Shown here in pieces: positions 63,261-64,000 of a DNA stretch of 64,000 bases. Both the position numbers and the translations under genes were made by a program. Origin of the DNA: JADKIH01 sp031385005 (GTDB taxonomy: Bacteria; Bacteroidota; Bacteroidia; AKYH767-A; 2013-40CM-41-45); assembly GCA_031385005.1 (NCBI GenBank), contig JANNBB010000055.1, positions 85,742-149,741 of the forward strand, read 5' to 3'. The notes under the pieces are model-generated. The model made no database searches and had not been told where the DNA came from. It saw only the letters and a list, made by a program, of their open reading frames with translations. Every line of letters starts with the position of its first letter. The first letter of the stretch is position 1.

Positions 63261-63569
63261 TTGAACAACAAACAAATCTTGAAACACTTGACACGAAAGA
63301 AAAAGAAAGCACTAACGCATAAAAGCAGCTACAAAAAATTGGCGGGTCAGTGGTTAAATGGAGCTTTGTGCTTCGTATCAAGTTCAGAGGTGGCAGACAG
63401 TTTAATGCTTCGAAATCGCCAACTTCTTGTAGCTACAAACCGTTGCGTCATGCTTGTGCGACCTGATAACTTTGAACTGACTGAAAGAAATTTACTTAAA
63501 CAACAATAAAAAAACAACAGGGATGCTGAAAACTGAATAGAGTAAGCAATAATTTAAAAATCAAATGAT
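63261..63569. other. Intergenic stretch carrying the fourth hairpin
   Basis: 309 bp between the propeller gene and the methyltransferase gene. It contains the large imperfect hairpin described below. A reading frame at 63261-63509 spans the hairpin arms and looks spurious. Confidence 0.5.
63314..63444 (+). repeat. Large attC-like imperfect hairpin after cassette gene 3
   Basis: A 20-nt arm (63325-63344) pairs with 63417-63436 with 17 of 20 bases matching and a 72-nt central part. AAC at 63314-63316 and GTT at 63442-63444 bound 131 nt, within the size range of long attC sites. CACTAAC occurs at the start of this site and of the site at 61246. Confidence 0.55.
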
Positions 63570-64000
63570 ATGAATCCAAACAAAGCATTATGGGAAAAAG
63601 GTGATTTCACCCGAATCGCAGAAAGCATGAGGGAAAGCGGCGCAACTCTAGTTGCCAAACTGGGTATTACTAAAGGACTTAATATTCTTGATCTCGGTTG
63701 CGGTGATGGCACTACGGCAATACCTGAGGCAAAACTAGGTGCCAATGTTTCAGGTGTTGATATAGCAAGCAATCTCGTTGCAGCAGGAAATATTAGAGCA
63801 AAAGCTGAAGGACTTACTAATTGTATCTTTCAAGAAGGTGATGCAACAGATTTAAATGGACTGAAGGATGAGAGTTTTGATTTGGTGGTGAGTATATTTG
63901 GTGCTATGTTCGCTCCTAAGCCTCTTGATGTAGCTAAGGAAATGGTTCGTGTTACCCGCAAAGGGGGAAGAATAGTGATGGGAAACTGGATACCGGGAGA
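63570..64000 (+). CDS. Class I SAM-dependent methyltransferase, truncated by window edge
   Basis: The first 143 codons of a methyltransferase that continues past the window. It starts MNPNKALWEKGDFTRIAE, with the SAM-binding motif I ILDLGCGDGTTAIP, acidic VDIA at motif II, EGDATDLNGL and SFDLVVSIFG at motif IV. The sequence resembles UbiE/Coq5-type methyltransferases of small molecules. It follows the fourth hairpin and could be another cassette gene or the start of ordinary sequence. Confidence 0.82.
   Translation, partial: MNPNKALWEKGDFTRIAESMRESGATLVAKLGITKGLNILDLGCGDGTTAIPEAKLGANVSGVDIASNLVAAGNIRAKAEGLTNCIFQEGDATDLNGLKDESFDLVVSIFGAMFAPKPLDVAKEMVRVTRKGGRIVMGNWIPG

Noticed and set aside
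63261..63509. 82-codon frame with TTG start between the propeller and methyltransferase genes
   Set aside because: It covers the arms of the large hairpin and has no protein-like features; treated as a by-product of the repeat.
1..64000. tRNA, rRNA, riboswitch or CRISPR elements
   Set aside because: No cloverleaf, rRNA-like or repeat-spacer signature was recognised by eye; a covariance search was not possible.

Overview
The window comes from a low-GC member of the Bacteroidota. The evidence is a fused LpxC-FabZ protein, a PglZ-domain response regulator of the PorX type, three secreted proteins ending in type IX secretion (T9SS) sorting domains, a DAHP synthase-chorismate mutase fusion, and upstream sites fitting the Bacteroidota promoter (TTG, about 20 nt, TAnnTTTG or TAnnTTCG). 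There are almost no Shine-Dalgarno-like sequences. I found no rRNA, tRNA or CRISPR array. I cannot name a genus. A free-living environmental aerobe with biosynthetic self-sufficiency is likely.

Layout. 1-7.2 kb: a partial metal-receptor-like gene, a PLP/CBS-domain cysteine or cystathionine enzyme, a LolC/E-type permease, a NamZ-like (DUF1343) secreted protein, an aminotransferase and three tandem DUF1573 genes. 7.4-10.4 kb: PorX and an HD phosphohydrolase. 10.5-16.3 kb: lipid A and envelope genes lpxD, lpxC-fabZ and lpxA, then an ABC ATPase, tsaE and alanine dehydrogenase. 16.3-22.2 kb: proline dehydrogenase, an Ada-like alkylation repair protein and the shikimate genes (DAHP synthase-CM, aroB, aroA). 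22.2-25 kb: an outer-membrane barrel with a ComEA-like helix-hairpin-helix region and a smaller barrel-like partner. 25-28 kb: purine genes purE, purK, hpt and adk. 28.9-35.3 kb: polyphosphate kinase, exopolyphosphatase, Obg, a PAP2 phosphatase and a PafA-type alkaline phosphatase, a phosphate-handling stretch. 35.5-45.2 kb: a PKD-rich T9SS cargo, an orphan alpha-oxoamine synthase, a response regulator and divergent histidine kinase, and a cytochrome b561-type plus molybdopterin pair. 45.3-60.5 kb: a lipoprotein, an M14 carboxypeptidase, a two-gene operon for T9SS cargo (one protein of 2489 aa) and an M16 peptidase. 60.5-64 kb: an accessory region.

The region most worth attention is the right end, about 60.5-63.6 kb. 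Three genes on the same strand (a small secreted protein, an endonuclease/exonuclease-phosphatase-fold protein and a seven-bladed two-component-regulator-type propeller) are each followed by an 80-130 bp imperfect hairpin bounded by AAC and GTT. This resembles the attC sites of integron gene cassettes. No integrase is visible, so the interpretation is an inference.

A second theme is transcription. Seven genes have two-box promoters, five of them with a spacing of 20 nt and the others 19-23. In several (the DAHP synthase, obg, the Ada-like gene and hpt) the -7 box ends only 4-11 nt before the start codon, which predicts leaderless or nearly leaderless mRNAs. The same boxes argue against several longer TTG-initiated reading frames, so I moved starts downstream.
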